A DNA stretch of 64,000 nucleotides from Tetracentron sinense (lineage: Eukaryota > Streptophyta > Magnoliopsida > Trochodendrales > Trochodendraceae), in assembly GCA_015143295.1 (NCBI GenBank), contig CM026574.1, forward strand, positions 11,596,938 to 11,660,937, in the 5' to 3' direction. Both the position numbers and the translations under genes were made by a program. The notes under the pieces were generated by a model. The model had not been told where the DNA came from. It did no database searches and saw only the letters and a list, made by a program, of their open reading frames with translations. How positions within the stretch are numbered: position 1 is the first letter of the stretch; every line of letters starts with the position of its first letter. This document shows positions 51,001-62,679 of the stretch, one piece after another.

Positions 51001-52850
51001 TATATATATATATAAAGATAAAATGTCATTGTTCATCCAGGTCTGTCGAACTGGTTGAACCGACCAAATTGAGAACTGCTTGCCTAGCTGTTCGAGGCCA
51101 GGTCTAGTTATTAAAGCATTGAATTATCGTGTCTTTCCCGCGGTGTCCGTATAAACGATGATGCATTGGATCATATTCAATCGTGATTGAACTAAGAGTG
51201 TTCAATCGCACCCATAAGTCAACACATGTCTCTTTTAACCTCCCATTAATTATGGTTAAGATTCACTAATCTTTAGGGTTAAATTATCTAACCTTAGTTT
51301 TAGAAGAAAAAAAATATTTACCCTATGAGTTAAAACTAACATAGATGTCACCATAGACTAATCCACTAATAACCCCTACGGAGTTGAGGTTGCCTCCTTA
51401 ACTCCATTACTCTTCTGATTAGCTAGTAAATGGATGATATCTTGGTCATTCTTGATAGCTCTAGAGTCCTTTGTAATCCTTACCTTTTGGCCTTCTGGTT
51501 GCCCCTATTCACCCAAGAGCCCGTAGTAATTAGAAGACTCCCCCTAATATAAATATCGCCTTTTGTATTAGCCTTCCAAGTCTGAAGAAGACTTGAATTG
51601 ATACACTATCATCAGATGGATATACACTTGTCAATCTCTTTCAATTTTCATACTTACATAATTTCTTTGGGCCTCACACCATAGTCCTCCCCCAAACAAA
51701 AGATCATATTTAATGATGCTATTGAGTCCAAATTCTTTTATCATATACAAACAGTGGTAGTACAATCCAACAAACTCCAGAATATGGGTTTATGGGTTTG
51801 TTGATGATGGAAAATGATAAGTTGACACATGAAAGTTATTTCCTAGTCAGATCAAAATCTGGCCTAGTCAGAAGCCACGTGGATAAAGGTTATGATGATC
51901 CGAAAAAGTTCTATTGTTTTAAAGTATTTAAGATTGATAGTGTATCAGATACTCACTTACACTATTTTATGGTTTTCTACTTTCTGAAAGTATAATAAGC
52001 CTTCAGAGCTTAAATAGTAAGGCCTTTTCGGCCTGAGTAATATTTTACAGATACTGAGATAAGCTTTTTGATCCTGATGAAAAGCTCAAATGATTTGAAA
52101 GGTTCAAATACCTTAAAGTATGTCATATTCGAGAATAAGAACCGGACTCCGAGCATGCTGATCAACTCGCTACGCCTTCATGATCTGAAGTAGCTGAGCA
52201 TTCAATAAATGATGTGGTCAAAGGAGCAGATTTTGACTAATTGATCAGCTTTTAACATCTGATAGAAAGCTCAAAGGCGGCCTACTCCGTCAAGACCAAA
52301 TTTGTCCTTGGTAAGACTTCAGTAGAATTAGATTATTGAATGTTACTAACACCATTTTGATATTCTATTCTTTAAGATAGGTCTTGAATCAATGGCGTTG
52401 CGGGCTTATGTAGATCAAAAGCTCGAAGGAGTTAACTCCATTGAGACGGAAAAGGCGGTTACCAGTTCAGTCTCGTCTCCATAGGAATTCGGTGGATTCA
52501 GATCACCATGAACCCTATTGCCTTGTCAGGGGGTAAAGGCACTGATTGCCTTTCTCGTGGGAATGAGCGTGTGTGTTTTCCCCATCTCCTATTCCAGTAA
52601 AGTATGGATTACTTCCTGGGCTAACAGTCATGAGGGAATTTTAGGATGTATCTTGCCCTATTACCCTGTGGGCTATTGGAGGAAATCGCGACTTCCATAA
52701 TCCTATTCTCTCGTACTAGATGATTGAGGCCTGACGGTGGATATCGTATCCACCTGAGAATAGTGCACTAGTCAAACACTTATGATTTCTCTAGACAAGG
52801 TTTCCCAAAGGCTTATGACCTGCCTTTGGTGTATGATGATTTATATATAT
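51001..52850. other. Intergenic; one foldback fragment, otherwise unassigned
   Basis: 51170-51340 is a half copy of the foldback family (TCAATCGTGATTGAAC, ACACATGTCTCTTTTAACC, TTAGGGTTAAAT). The rest holds no recognisable gene. Stretches on both strands look as if they were once coding (for example minus strand about 51490-51370, plus strand about 52385-52690), but I could not name a family. Confidence 0.45.
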
Positions 52851-52867
52851 ATATTATATATCTGGGG

Positions 52868-53691
52868 GAAGGATTATGAGATGTGGTTTGGAGGACTAAG
52901 AGGGAATTTGTTAAAATAGATAAACTATTTTCCAGAAAGTAGTTTACTCTATTAACTTTCGAAGAATATATCCAGAAGCTTGTTTGTGTCATAACAGTTT
53001 AAAGGATTAAGCCATAACTGAAAGTTGGTTATGGTGGTTTGATGAGCTGACAGCTCCTTTCTAAAAGAACACGTGATAATTAAAAGATAGGCTCCCTTTA
53101 ACGGATGTCAGTTACTTTTAACATAATACATCCATTTGTTAACAGATAGGCTCTACTTAACAGATTCTATCCACATTTTAACAGAAAGACTCTTGTTAAT
53201 AGAAAACAGTTGTCATATGTCAGAATTAGTTAGATGTCACCTCACTAATATTTTTAATAATTATTAAATAAGGATTTTCTTCTATAAATAGGAGAGGACC
53301 AGTAAGAATTAATGATCTAATTTGGGGATCTGATTTTGATCAGCACTTGAAAATCATTTTGGAGTAAGAAATTCTGGTTTTCAGATACTTGACTTGTTCT
53401 TGAGTATTCTGAAGAAGGAAGGTTGCCAGTTCATTGATATTCTTCACCGTCCTTCTTCTCTCTCTTCAGATCATGTTCCATTATCTTTCCTTTTCTCTCT
53501 TGTTTCACTCTTTCAGGAATCCTAGAGAAGCTCGAGCTGTTGCAGTGTAGCTGAACCCCTTCCAGGCTTGCAGAATAACCCAGAAAGATTGGAGGTTGCT
53601 GATGACGATTTGCTGATCCTATGTGGCAGATCTGCAGCTGTAGATAAAGATCTGATAGTTTACATCAGCAATCTAAATCCTTGGATTCAAC
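52868..53691 (+). mobile_element. LTR-like block with promoter, unclassified
   Basis: CTGGGGGAAGGA (purine tract) precedes TGAGATGTGGTTTGG, and the block ends CTTGGATTCAACA. TTCTATAAATAGGAGAGG at about 53281-53298 is a strong TATA context of LTR or pararetroviral type. Repeated AACAGATAGGCTC words (about 53085-53195) precede it. No primer site follows and no 5-bp TSD was identified. Confidence 0.3.
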
Positions 53692-55202
53692 AGGTTTCAG
53701 AAAGATGTTCTTCAATTTAACGGTCATTATTTAATAAGTTTTAAGTTTGGTATATAGCTAGAAATTTATGGATATGTTTATAAATTTTTTGGTGTGCTTG
53801 TAGAATATCATACATTCGATGATGTATAATCAATAAAATGTAAATGTGGTGTATAAACAAAAAATGTTGGTGTGCTTGTAGCTGCACCCTTTATTTAATA
53901 TTTTATTTAATATAATGGAGTTCCGGAGGTAATTCACACCCTAATACTAAAATGCAAAAGCAACTACTTATGAATCTAGAGAGCCCATAACAAAACCAAC
54001 TCAATTACAAATGTGTTGTCCAAAGGTCAAATATGACCAAGAAAAATTGGTAGATTGATAGAGTTAGCAATAGACGCCACTATGTGAGACTATGGGCCAT
54101 GTGGTGTAGGCATCATTATCTGCATTTACTATGCGAGAAGTTAGTGTCTGTTAGCTAGTGAAATAATGAGCATTCAACTACCACACTAACTCACGGAATC
54201 GATCATAGACCCAAACGGGGGACACACTACCACTAAGACCAATGGGTAGGTGTGGATAATAGAAAATTAAAAATGCAGTTTAGATGCATTTTGAAGTGAA
54301 ACAATTTCGACAAAAATTATGATCCAATAAGCAAAAGCTCTATCTCTCATCATACCACCAACACCAACACCACTTCCCTCCCCATTCCAATGCCACCACC
54401 AATCCACCACCCATTGCCACCTCTATTCAATGGCTCCACCACTACCACCACCCTCATAACAACCACCGCCACCCTCACCGTCACCATTAGGGTTGTCAAA
54501 GGGTCGAGACAAGGTAGGGCCTAGATCCTACCAGGTCCAATTCTCACCTATATGAGTCTGGCCCTAGCACTTGGAGGGCCTAAACAGGCTAAGCCTAAGC
54601 CATACCTTCAAGGGCTAGGGCCAAGTCAAGGACTAATAGAAGAGTAAATATTTTATATTTTTTTTCATACACCACCACTATCTATCAACTTGAAGTTAAC
54701 TCCCTTATATAATCTAAAATTTGATTTTACTGTCCTTGATTTTCATATTTCTAAGAGTAACTAATTTTATTATTGAAAATCTCACCATCTCACAGTGTGA
54801 AGAAGATCATCATCAAAGATGTTGAACCTCATCTTCAGGGATGTTGAACCATAAGCTAGATTTTGTTCAAATATTTAAAACTTTGTCATTTTGAATTTCT
54901 TTTCAGTGTAGATTACGTCATCTTTAATGAGGTAAAATAGAGTAAGAATATCAAAATTAGGTATCATTTCAACTTAATTTAAGTATACTATAAAAATAGT
55001 TATGTCATTCGTTAGTGAGAATTACACTTATTTTGCCGAAAAATGAATATCATAATATCAATTTTGAATTATTGCGGACCATTATTTAGAGAGGATCATT
55101 TGATCTAATACATTATAATATCACGATACAACCTACAACTCATATTCAACAATATATCTCAAAGGAAATAGTGAAGGGACATGGTGTAGATGGAGCCTCA
55201 TT
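53692..55202. other. Intergenic; CCA-rich tract and unassigned repeats
   Basis: 54350-54490 is rich in CCACCA/CACCAC with no supported ORF. 54490-54640 has many GGGCCTAG/CTAGGGCC words, possibly a MITE. Nothing else recognised. Confidence 0.4.
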
Positions 55203-55425
55203 TGTGTCTTGAGAGTGACTAGGACTAATGTAAAAAGTCCTCAAAAGGATGATAGGTTGAATGCTCAAAGACCATAGATTGACCATAGGTGCTTAGGACA
55301 CTTTACTCTCATCATTCCAAGGCCCTAAGGAATTTTAAAATCATGTTAAAATATAGCTAATTTACCTAGAAAATCAATCCCATCTCTTTGGTCTGATCCA
55401 AGACAGAATTCAAAAATTTTGTATT

Positions 55426-55553
55426 GAATTCGTCGATGAAATCTCAGAGTCATCTGAATTCGGTGATGAATTGATGACAGAAATTGAAATTGGTTACTAT
55501 CTTTAGAATTCAGCGACGAATTCAAGTAGGATCTCCACTTCGTCGACGAATTC
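55426..55553. promoter_or_regulatory. TCGA-centred palindromes in element A LTR
   Basis: Four related sites: GAATTCGTCGATGAA (55426), GAATTCGGTGATGAATT (55456), GAATTCAGCGACGAATTC (55506-55523) and the perfect TTCGTCGACGAA (55539-55550). The first differs from the perfect form by one CpG-type transition. The TATA box is 95 bp downstream. Confidence 0.75.
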
Positions 55554-55644
55554 AAGTCTGAATCAAAAAATCATTATAACGGCTAGTTTTTAATCGGTTG
55601 AAACACATTTAATGCTCATCAATGGCTACATTGGATCAAAATGC

Positions 55645-55651
55645 TATAAAA
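55645..55651 (+). promoter_or_regulatory. TATA box of element A LTR
   Basis: TATAAAA in TGCTATAAAAGTAG. Confidence 0.6.
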
Positions 55652-56300
55652 GTAGTTCATTTATGAACCAGTAATAACTCTTGATCACTGTAATAACTCA
55701 TCTTGATCACTCATTCAATATCTTTGATTTCCCACTCACTCTCACTTAGAAATCCCCAAATTTTCTCTTGAGCTCATTCAATTCTATCCTCTTTTGAGAA
55801 ACTTTATTAGAGTTTGTACTCCACTCTTATTCAGCTCATTCAAGGAGTTCTTTATTTCGGATTTCAAATCCAAACTCACTTACTAATATTAGTCAAGAAT
55901 CTAGGATTCTTGCACTGAAGTTCTAGCTTCAGTTTTTATCAAGAGAGGATAGTGCTCTTGAAAGGTTTCAACTCGGCTTAAAGGAGAGCTTGTGAAGGTT
56001 GCATCTCGACACGTAAGAAAGATCGTAAAGGTTTGGGCTCCACCCGTGAAGGAGTCTGTAGTGGTAAATCCTCTAGCTGGAAGTTTGAGGTGGGGAGTAG
56101 GCTGGATTGCTGAACCTCGTGAACAAATCCTTATGTTTGTTTCTTCTAACTCTTATCTTTTACTTTCAGCACTTTTCTTGTTTAATCTTGTGTTGCAAAT
56201 AATCTTTAATTTCGCACCTTGGACTTAAAGTTCATAAATTTTTTAAATCTGCCATAGACCTTATTCATCCCCTCTTTAGGGTCATTACCTGACCAACAAT

Positions 56301-56312
56301 TGGTATCAGAGC
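56301..56312 (+). other. Primer binding site of element A
   Basis: TGGTATCAGAGC, tRNA-Met type, two bases after the LTR end. Confidence 0.93.
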
Positions 56313-56358
56313 CTAATACTCTAGATAGATCTAAAAAATCTAAGTAATCGATTTTATA

Positions 56359-57934
56359 ATGGCAAACAACATTTTTACAACAAGCCTAGGAGAAGGACAG
56401 TCAACTACTAGACCTCCATTGTTCAATGGAGAAAATTATAACTATTGGAAAAGCAGAATGATGTAATACATTCAAGCTCTAGATTATGAGTGTTGGAGGG
56501 TAATAGTCAATGACCCCCATCTTCCCACAAAACTTGTGGATGATGTTAGAATTCCCAAGGTAGAGGAAGAGTGGAATGATGCTGACATTAAGCTCATTCA
56601 AACTAATGCCAAGGCCATTAGCAACCTCTACTGTGCCTTAAGCCCTCAAGAATTTAACAGAGTTTCTGGATGTGACTCTGCTAAAGAAATCTGGGATAAA
56701 CTGAAAGTCACCTATGAAGGGACAAATCAGGTTAAGGAAGAAAAGATTAGCATGCTTGTTCACAAGTATGAATTGTTTAAAATGGAAAAAGAAGAATCTA
56801 TTGGTGATATATTCACCAGATTTAATAACATTTTAAATTGTCTAAAAGTCTTTGGGTAAAGTATATTCAAATGCAGAAAATGTGAGAAAAATTCTGAGAT
56901 CACTGCGCAAGGAATGGACTCCAAAAGTTATAGCAATCTAAGAAGCTAAAGATCTCACCAAGTTGCCTATGGATGATCTGTTGGGCTCTCTAATGACCCA
57001 TGAGGTCATAATGAAGCATCAATTGCTTGATGAACCAAGAGCCAAGAAAGGACTGACCCTCAAGACTACTCAAGTGGAAGATAGTGATGAGGAATCCAAC
57101 AGTGATGATGACGACATTGCCTTAATGACAAGAAGGTTCAAGAGGTTTCTCAAGCAGAAGAAAAATTTCAAGAAGAGACCATACAAGAAGGAGTTCACAA
57201 AAGAGGTATCTAAGGCTGAATCAAGTAAGAAGGAGCCCCTCACCTGTTATGAGTGCAAGAAGCCTGGCCATATAAAGACTGACTGTCCTCAGCTAAAGAA
57301 GAGCCGAAAATTCAAGAAGAAGGCTATGGTGGCTACTTTGGATGACTCAGAAGGGAGTAAGTTAGAAGATTCCAGTGATGAAGAAGTGGCTAATATGTGT
57401 CTCATGGCAAATGAGGATGAGGTAACTTCTACTCCAAATGACTCTCTTTCTTATGATGAAATAAGAGATGCATTTGATGAGCTTTACATTGAATTTGGTA
57501 GAATAGCCAAATTAAATAAATCTTTTAAGAAGGAAATCCATACTCTCACACATTCATGTGAAACTTTGCAAAAAGAAAAGAGTATATTAATAGATGAGAA
57601 TAAGGAATTGAATAAGAAATTGAATGAAATTCAAAATCCTTCTCATGACTCATCTAGTGAATGTGATGAGTTAAAAGCAAAAGTCAAAGACTTAACTAAT
57701 ATCATCCTCATATTCACTAATAGTCAAAAGAACTTAGAAAGACTATTAGGGCAACAGAGATGTGTTTTCAACAAAGTAGGACTTTGTTATAACACCTTTC
57801 CAAAACAAAAAGATTATCAAAATTTCTTTACTAATTTAAGTAATAACCAAACTCCACCTTCTACTTCTTATTATAATGGTAAAATAGTTAAAAAGTTGGG
57901 TTCCAAAAGGAACATCTTCTTCATCCAAAATTGA
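56359..57934 (+). pseudogene. Gag of element A, broken
   Basis: Starts ATG 56359 (MANNIFTTSLGEGQ). The N-terminal Gag domain with YWKSRM is cut by TAA at codon 36 (56464). The frame stays open to about 56857, then shifts by one base, has a further TAA near 56939, and is open again from 56963. Later features: acidic DSDEES stretch, zinc knuckle CYECKKPGHIKTDC (about 57245-57286) and coiled-coil-like C-terminal text. In an active element Gag forms the particle and binds RNA; this copy cannot be made whole. Confidence 0.88.
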
Positions 57935-58089
57935 CCATAAAGGACCAAGAATGAAATGGGTTCCCCAAGGAACTAATCCTCCCAAGAACACCCAAAAGTC
58001 AAGTTGGGTTCCAACTAAAGCTGTTTGGGTATTAGGGGGAAAGTATCTTGGAGTTACTTGAATTGGCTGTGTAGGTATGCTTCAAGTTA

Positions 58090-59251
58090 AGAACATCCAA
58101 GACAACATGGTTCTTGGATAGTGGATGCTCAAGGCATATGACTGGGAACAAGAAGCTGTTTGCATCACTCACTCCAAAAGATGGTGGACATGTGACTTTT
58201 GGAGACAATGCTAAAAAGAAAATCATTGGAATAGGCAATATTAGTAAGAACAACTCTACATTTATTGAAAATGTCTTGCTAGTAGATGGTCTTAAGCATA
58301 ATCTTATACGTATTAGTCAACTTTTTGATAAAAGATTAAATATCTCATTTAAATAAAATATTTGCATGATTAAGGACAGATAATCTAAACAATTTGTTTG
58401 TAGCATATAGAAATGAAAATGTCTACACCTTAGATTTTAATGAACTTAAATCTCAAAACATGATCTGTTTTTCTGCTATAGATGAAGTTAGTTGGTTATG
58501 ACATAGAAGACTAGAACATGTTAGTATAGATCTTTTGTCTAAGCTTTCTAAAAATGAATTAGTTAAAGACTTGCCTAAAACCAAATTTGTAAAAGACAAA
58601 ATCTGTGATGCTTGCCAACTTGGGAAACAAATAAAAACCTCTTTTAAAACTAAGAAAATCATTTTTACTTCTACACCTCTAGAGCTCTTGCATATGGACC
58701 TATTTGGCCCAAATGAAGTAGCTAGTCTAGGAGGCAAAACTTATGCTTTTATGATTGTGGATGATTATTCAAGGTACTCTTGGGTACTATTCCTTTCCCA
58801 CCAAAATGAAGCACCTTTTTTGTTTAAAATTTTTTGTAAAAGAGTTCAAAATGAAAAAGGTTATTCTATTAAAAACATAAGAAGTGATAGAAGAGGAGAG
58901 TTAAAAAATAAAGAACTTGAATCATTGTGTGATGAAAATGGTTTTAATCATAAATTTTCAGCTCCTAAAACTCCCCAACAAAATGGTGTAGTAGAAAGAA
59001 AAAATAGATTTCTTCAAGAAATGGCTAGAAATATGATTAATAAAAACAAATTACCTAATCACTTTTAGGTTGAGGCCATTAACACTTCATGCTATGTGAT
59101 CAACAGAGTAGTCATAAGAAATAAATTGAATAAAACTCTTTATGAGCTGTGGAATGGAAGAATTCCCAATATAAGTTATTTCAAAGTGTTTGGTTGTAAA
59201 TGCTCATACTAAATGATAAACATCTTAAGAAATGTAAAGTCCATGTTTTTT
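58090..59251 (+). pseudogene. Protease and integrase remnants of element A
   Basis: Protease active-site text [15 protein letters not shown] (from about 58117) runs open to 58356. After further stops the integrase follows: HRRLEHVS, CDACQLGKQIK, catalytic D in HMDLFGP (about 58697), second D in RSDRRGE (about 58888), and E in GVVERKN (about 58995). A TAG breaks it at about 59066. Residual homology goes on through LNDKHLKK until element C starts near 59252. Relative to element B the second-D region is altered (RSDRRGE for RSDHGKE). Confidence 0.85.
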
Positions 59252-59688
59252 TGTGTTGGCTTATTCTGGTGTCAAAACAAGTGAATCTAGGGGTGTATCT
59301 TGTGTCATTGCCGTCAAGCATCCGCAAACAAGTGAAGTTGAAAACCGTTGAAGACTCGGTTGATCATTTCCTTCATAGGATGATAAGTGACCTAGATACC
59401 ATGTGACCATAGGTAGGAATTGACTTATAATATTCCTAATATCATACCTTAGGTGGTAAGTGATCTAGACTAACCATATGGATCCTTGGTGATGAGATAA
59501 GCAGTGCAAAACAAGTTCAAAATGCTGAAATTTTTATAATACCAAGGTTTCTTGTAGGTGGCATATCTCCCAAACCGTAGCTTAGATTTTTCTCTATAAT
59601 ATATGAAATCGATCTTGTCGAAAAGAGCTAAAACTTTTATGAAGGGAGAAAGAGTTAAAAATGAAGTTAAAAAATTGTTTTTCACCTC

Positions 59689-59827
59689 AGGGTCGACCTT
59701 GGGCGTTTCGGGTCGACCCTGAAGAGCCAAAACTTTGTATGGTGATTTTAGGCAGAATGTTGTATATTTGAGGGTCGACCCAAGTGGGGCAGTTGGGTCA
59801 ACCTAAGTAACCCCCAGGGTCGACCCT
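59689..59827. promoter_or_regulatory. TCGA-centred palindromes in element C LTR
   Basis: GGTCGACC (59691-59698), GGGTCGACCC (59710-59719), GGGTCGACCC (59772-59781), GGGTCAACCT (59795-59804, centre changed from TCGA to TCAA) and AGGGTCGACCCT (59816-59827, perfect). The last lies 89 bp before the TATA box. Same layout as elements A and B but different arms. Confidence 0.85.
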
Positions 59828-59916
59828 GATATGGGAGTTTTGCTAATGCGATTCCTTGCTTGCCTCTTTGGTTTTTAAACTGTTTTAGCAACTTCCAACC
59901 ACGATTTTTGATCCTC

Positions 59917-59923
59917 TATATAA
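59917..59923 (+). promoter_or_regulatory. TATA box of element C LTR
   Basis: TATATAA in CCTCTATATAATTAG. Confidence 0.65.
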
Positions 59924-60696
59924 TTAGAACCCATCTAGTTCATGGAGTACAATTTTGGGAGTGTGTGAAGAGTGTTTTTAAGTTTCTCTAGAGGTTATAG
60001 AACCTATGGAAATTGTTATTCTCTACCTCCTTTGTTAGTGTATTCAACCTAGAGTTTGCAAGCCCAAAGTTCCAATTTTGCTTGTTTGGACTTGTCATTT
60101 GAAGGAGTCCATCTAGGTATTGATTTTTATAAAACCATCAACCTGTTCTGGATAAAACACCTTGGCCAGAGTGTTCCGGAGACTTTGCGTAGGAGATCGA
60201 TCCGAGAAGGATCGTGGATGTGTGATTTGGTCGGTGGAATCCGAAGCCGTCATTGATGAAGATCGATTGGAAGATTGTGAACTATTTTCGAGACACAAAG
60301 AGAAGTACGAGCGGTTGCAGTTGATCATGGGACTTGTGAGTACGTGATGACTTTTTGAGGCATGGAGGACTAAGAACTGAAGGATCGTAGTGTCGAGTCC
60401 GAATGAGTCAAGTTCAAGTCTTGTAAGTTCTTGTTTACTTTGTCTTAGTGGATTCTCATGACTGGACTAGGTCCCGTGGTTTTTCTTGCAAAGGTTTCCA
60501 CGTAAAAATCCTTATATTATGGTTTGCATGTTTCTCTCTATTTTTGCAATTTAAATTCATCTTCCCTTGAGCTAATAACTTAATTATTAAAATAATGAAA
60601 AGGTAGATAGAATTATAAGTAAATCTAACCATCCCCTTGATCTTGTGAGTTCTTAACTCAAACCCTAGATTTGAGGTTCACCGAATTTTTTTCAAT

Positions 60697-60708
60697 TGGT
60701 ATCAGAGC
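60697..60708 (+). other. Primer binding site of element C
   Basis: TGGTATCAGAGC, two bases after the LTR end, tRNA-Met type. Confidence 0.94.
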
Positions 60709-60756
60709 GGGTTCACTAACTTGTTAGTGTGATCTTGTCTCATATTTTCAGTGAAT

Positions 60757-62679
60757 ATGAATCTCCAAAGAGAGGGAGGATCCATCACTTGTCCCCCATT
60801 ATTTGATGGGAATAATTATGCCTATTGGAAAGCTAGAATAAGAGCGTTTTTAAAATCATTAGATGAGAGAGTATGGTTCTCCATTGAACAAGGTTGGACC
60901 CATCCAACAAAGACCATAGATGACCAGACTATCCTTAAACCTTCTTCTGAATAGACCAATGTAGAACTTGAAAGTTGTAGATGGAATAATAAGGGTCTAA
61001 ATGCAATCTTCGCCATTGTCACACTCGAAGAATTTCGACGTATTTCTAAATGTGACACGTTGAAGGAGGCATGAGACATTTTTCAAATTACCCATGAAAG
61101 GACTTCAACTGTCAAGATCTCCAAACTTCAAATGCTTACCTCTAAGTTTGAAAAGTTGATGATGGATGATGATGAAACCTTTGATAGTTTTTTTGCAAAT
61201 CTGTGCGACATTGTCAATTCTAGTTTCAATCTAAGGGAAAGAATTCCTGAGTCCAAAATTGTTAGAAAAATTTTGAGATCTCTATCTAAGAGATTTCGAT
61301 CGAAGGTTACCACCATCGAAGAGAGCAAAAATGTTGATGCTCTCAAAATCAAAGAGTTGGTTGGTTCTCTCCAAACCTATGAGTTAAATCTGAACCCATC
61401 TAAGAAACCAAAATCTATTACCTTGAAATCCATCAAGGAATCCATAGATTGTTTAGATAATGACTCTAAGGATGAAGAAGAAGAGTTGACTTTATTTGCA
61501 AAAAAATTTAGAAAATTTTTGAAACTTAATAAGAGATTTAATCCGAAAGGACAAAAATCTTTTGAAAAGCCCAAGTCTAAGCAATTTAAAAATAAGAAAC
61601 ATCTTAAAAGTGTGGACAAGAAACCCCAATGTGTTCAATGCTATGAATGCCAAGGCTATGGCCCTATTACGGCTGAGTGCTCTAATAACAAAAGATTTAA
61701 GGGCAAGGCAAGGGATGACAGTGAATCTGAATCTGAGGAATCAGACAGTTCTTCTTGTGAGGAGACTAGGGGTTATGTGGCATTCACTGCATGTTTGTCT
61801 GGGGTTGAAGAATCTTCTTCAAATGTTGTGAGTGACCAACACCATAGTGATGGTAAGGATGATGAGAGTTAAAATGACTCAGATTCTGAGGGAGACCTTG
61901 AGGCAGCCTATGATGAACTATTTCAGGAATGTCTAAAGCTGAAAAAGGTTTAGTTTTCAGTGTCTAAAAAGATCAAATCTATTAAAATGGAAAAAAATGC
62001 CTTAGACCAAGTGGCTTCAGGGTGGAGAGCTTTTGTGTCACAGCTTGAGGAAGAGAAGGCTTCCCTCCTTACCAGGACTCAGCTTCTTGAATCTGATTTA
62101 CATGTTTGTCTTGATGAAAAGACAAGTCTTGAAATCAAGTTGGTTGATCTTGAGCAAAATCAGAGGTATGGAGATGTGAAGGGAACTTCATCCATCTCGA
62201 ATACTGACCCTGGTGATAAAAGGCACCCTCCTGCTAAAGGGAAAAACCCTTCTACTCAGAAATTCATTCCTACATGTCATAAATGTGGAGTGAAGGGTCA
62301 TATTAAGCCTCGATGTCTTAAACTTCGAAGAATGCCCAATCATGATTTTGAGAACCACAACAATTTTAATGAGAATCTTCAAAGGAGAGTTGAGGTCCTA
62401 GTGGTGAAGTCTAGGAGTTTGTGTGAAGATTTGATGAAAATTACTCATAACTCTAGACAGTGGCATGGTCATGACACTCCTCATGCTAGATATAGAGGAG
62501 GTAACGAGGAGAACCATAATGCCCACCATAATTCTAGGACTCAATCCTGGAAAATGAGGAATAGGAGGAAGAGGCAAAAGGTCATACCTATCTCAGCTGA
62601 AATGGTTAGAGACCAAATGGTCAATCAAACTCCTAAAACCGTTTGGGTGAGAAAGGAAGACTTGAAGGGCTTCACTTAG
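60757..62679 (+). pseudogene. Gag of element C, with four stops
   Basis: One frame from ATG 60757 to TAG 62677, with in-frame stops at 60952 (TAG), 61072 (TGA), 61870 (TAA) and 61951 (TAG). The first two stand where element B has Trp codons. It matches element B gag throughout: N-terminal YWKARI, first zinc knuckle CYECQGYGPITAEC (His replaced by Pro, so broken) and second knuckle CHKCGVKGHIKPRC (intact, about 62276). It ends RKEDLKGFT, the point just before protease in element B. Confidence 0.88.

Larger units (their letters stand above)
55203..56298 (+). repeat. 5' LTR of element A
   Basis: The right end ACCAACA at 56298 is fixed by the primer site next to it. The left end is a guess (TGTGTCTTGAGAG at 55203), since the other LTR is not in view. 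It holds palindromes (55426-55553) and a TATA box (55645-55651). Confidence 0.6.
55203..59251 (+). mobile_element. Decayed Sirevirus element A, 5' part
   Basis: LTR, primer site, gag, protease and integrase remnants in order, then an abrupt stop at the 5' LTR of element C. Reverse transcriptase, RNase H and the 3' LTR would continue beyond element C and the window. Several stops and at least one frameshift make it non-functional. Confidence 0.85.
59252..60694 (+). repeat. 5' LTR of element C
   Basis: The right end TTTTTTTCA at 60694 is set by the primer site. The left end TGTGTTGGC at 59252 is inferred from where homology of the host integrase stops; 59254 is also possible. About 1443 bp. 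Holds palindromes (59689-59827), TATA box (59917) and the CGTGG/CCACG hairpin (60475-60502). Confidence 0.75.

Noticed and set aside
52690-52760. Possible ribosomal RNA fragment (CCTATTCTCTCGTACTAG)
   Set aside because: Only a short word resembles the large-subunit rRNA end region; the sequence on both sides does not continue the match as I remember it.
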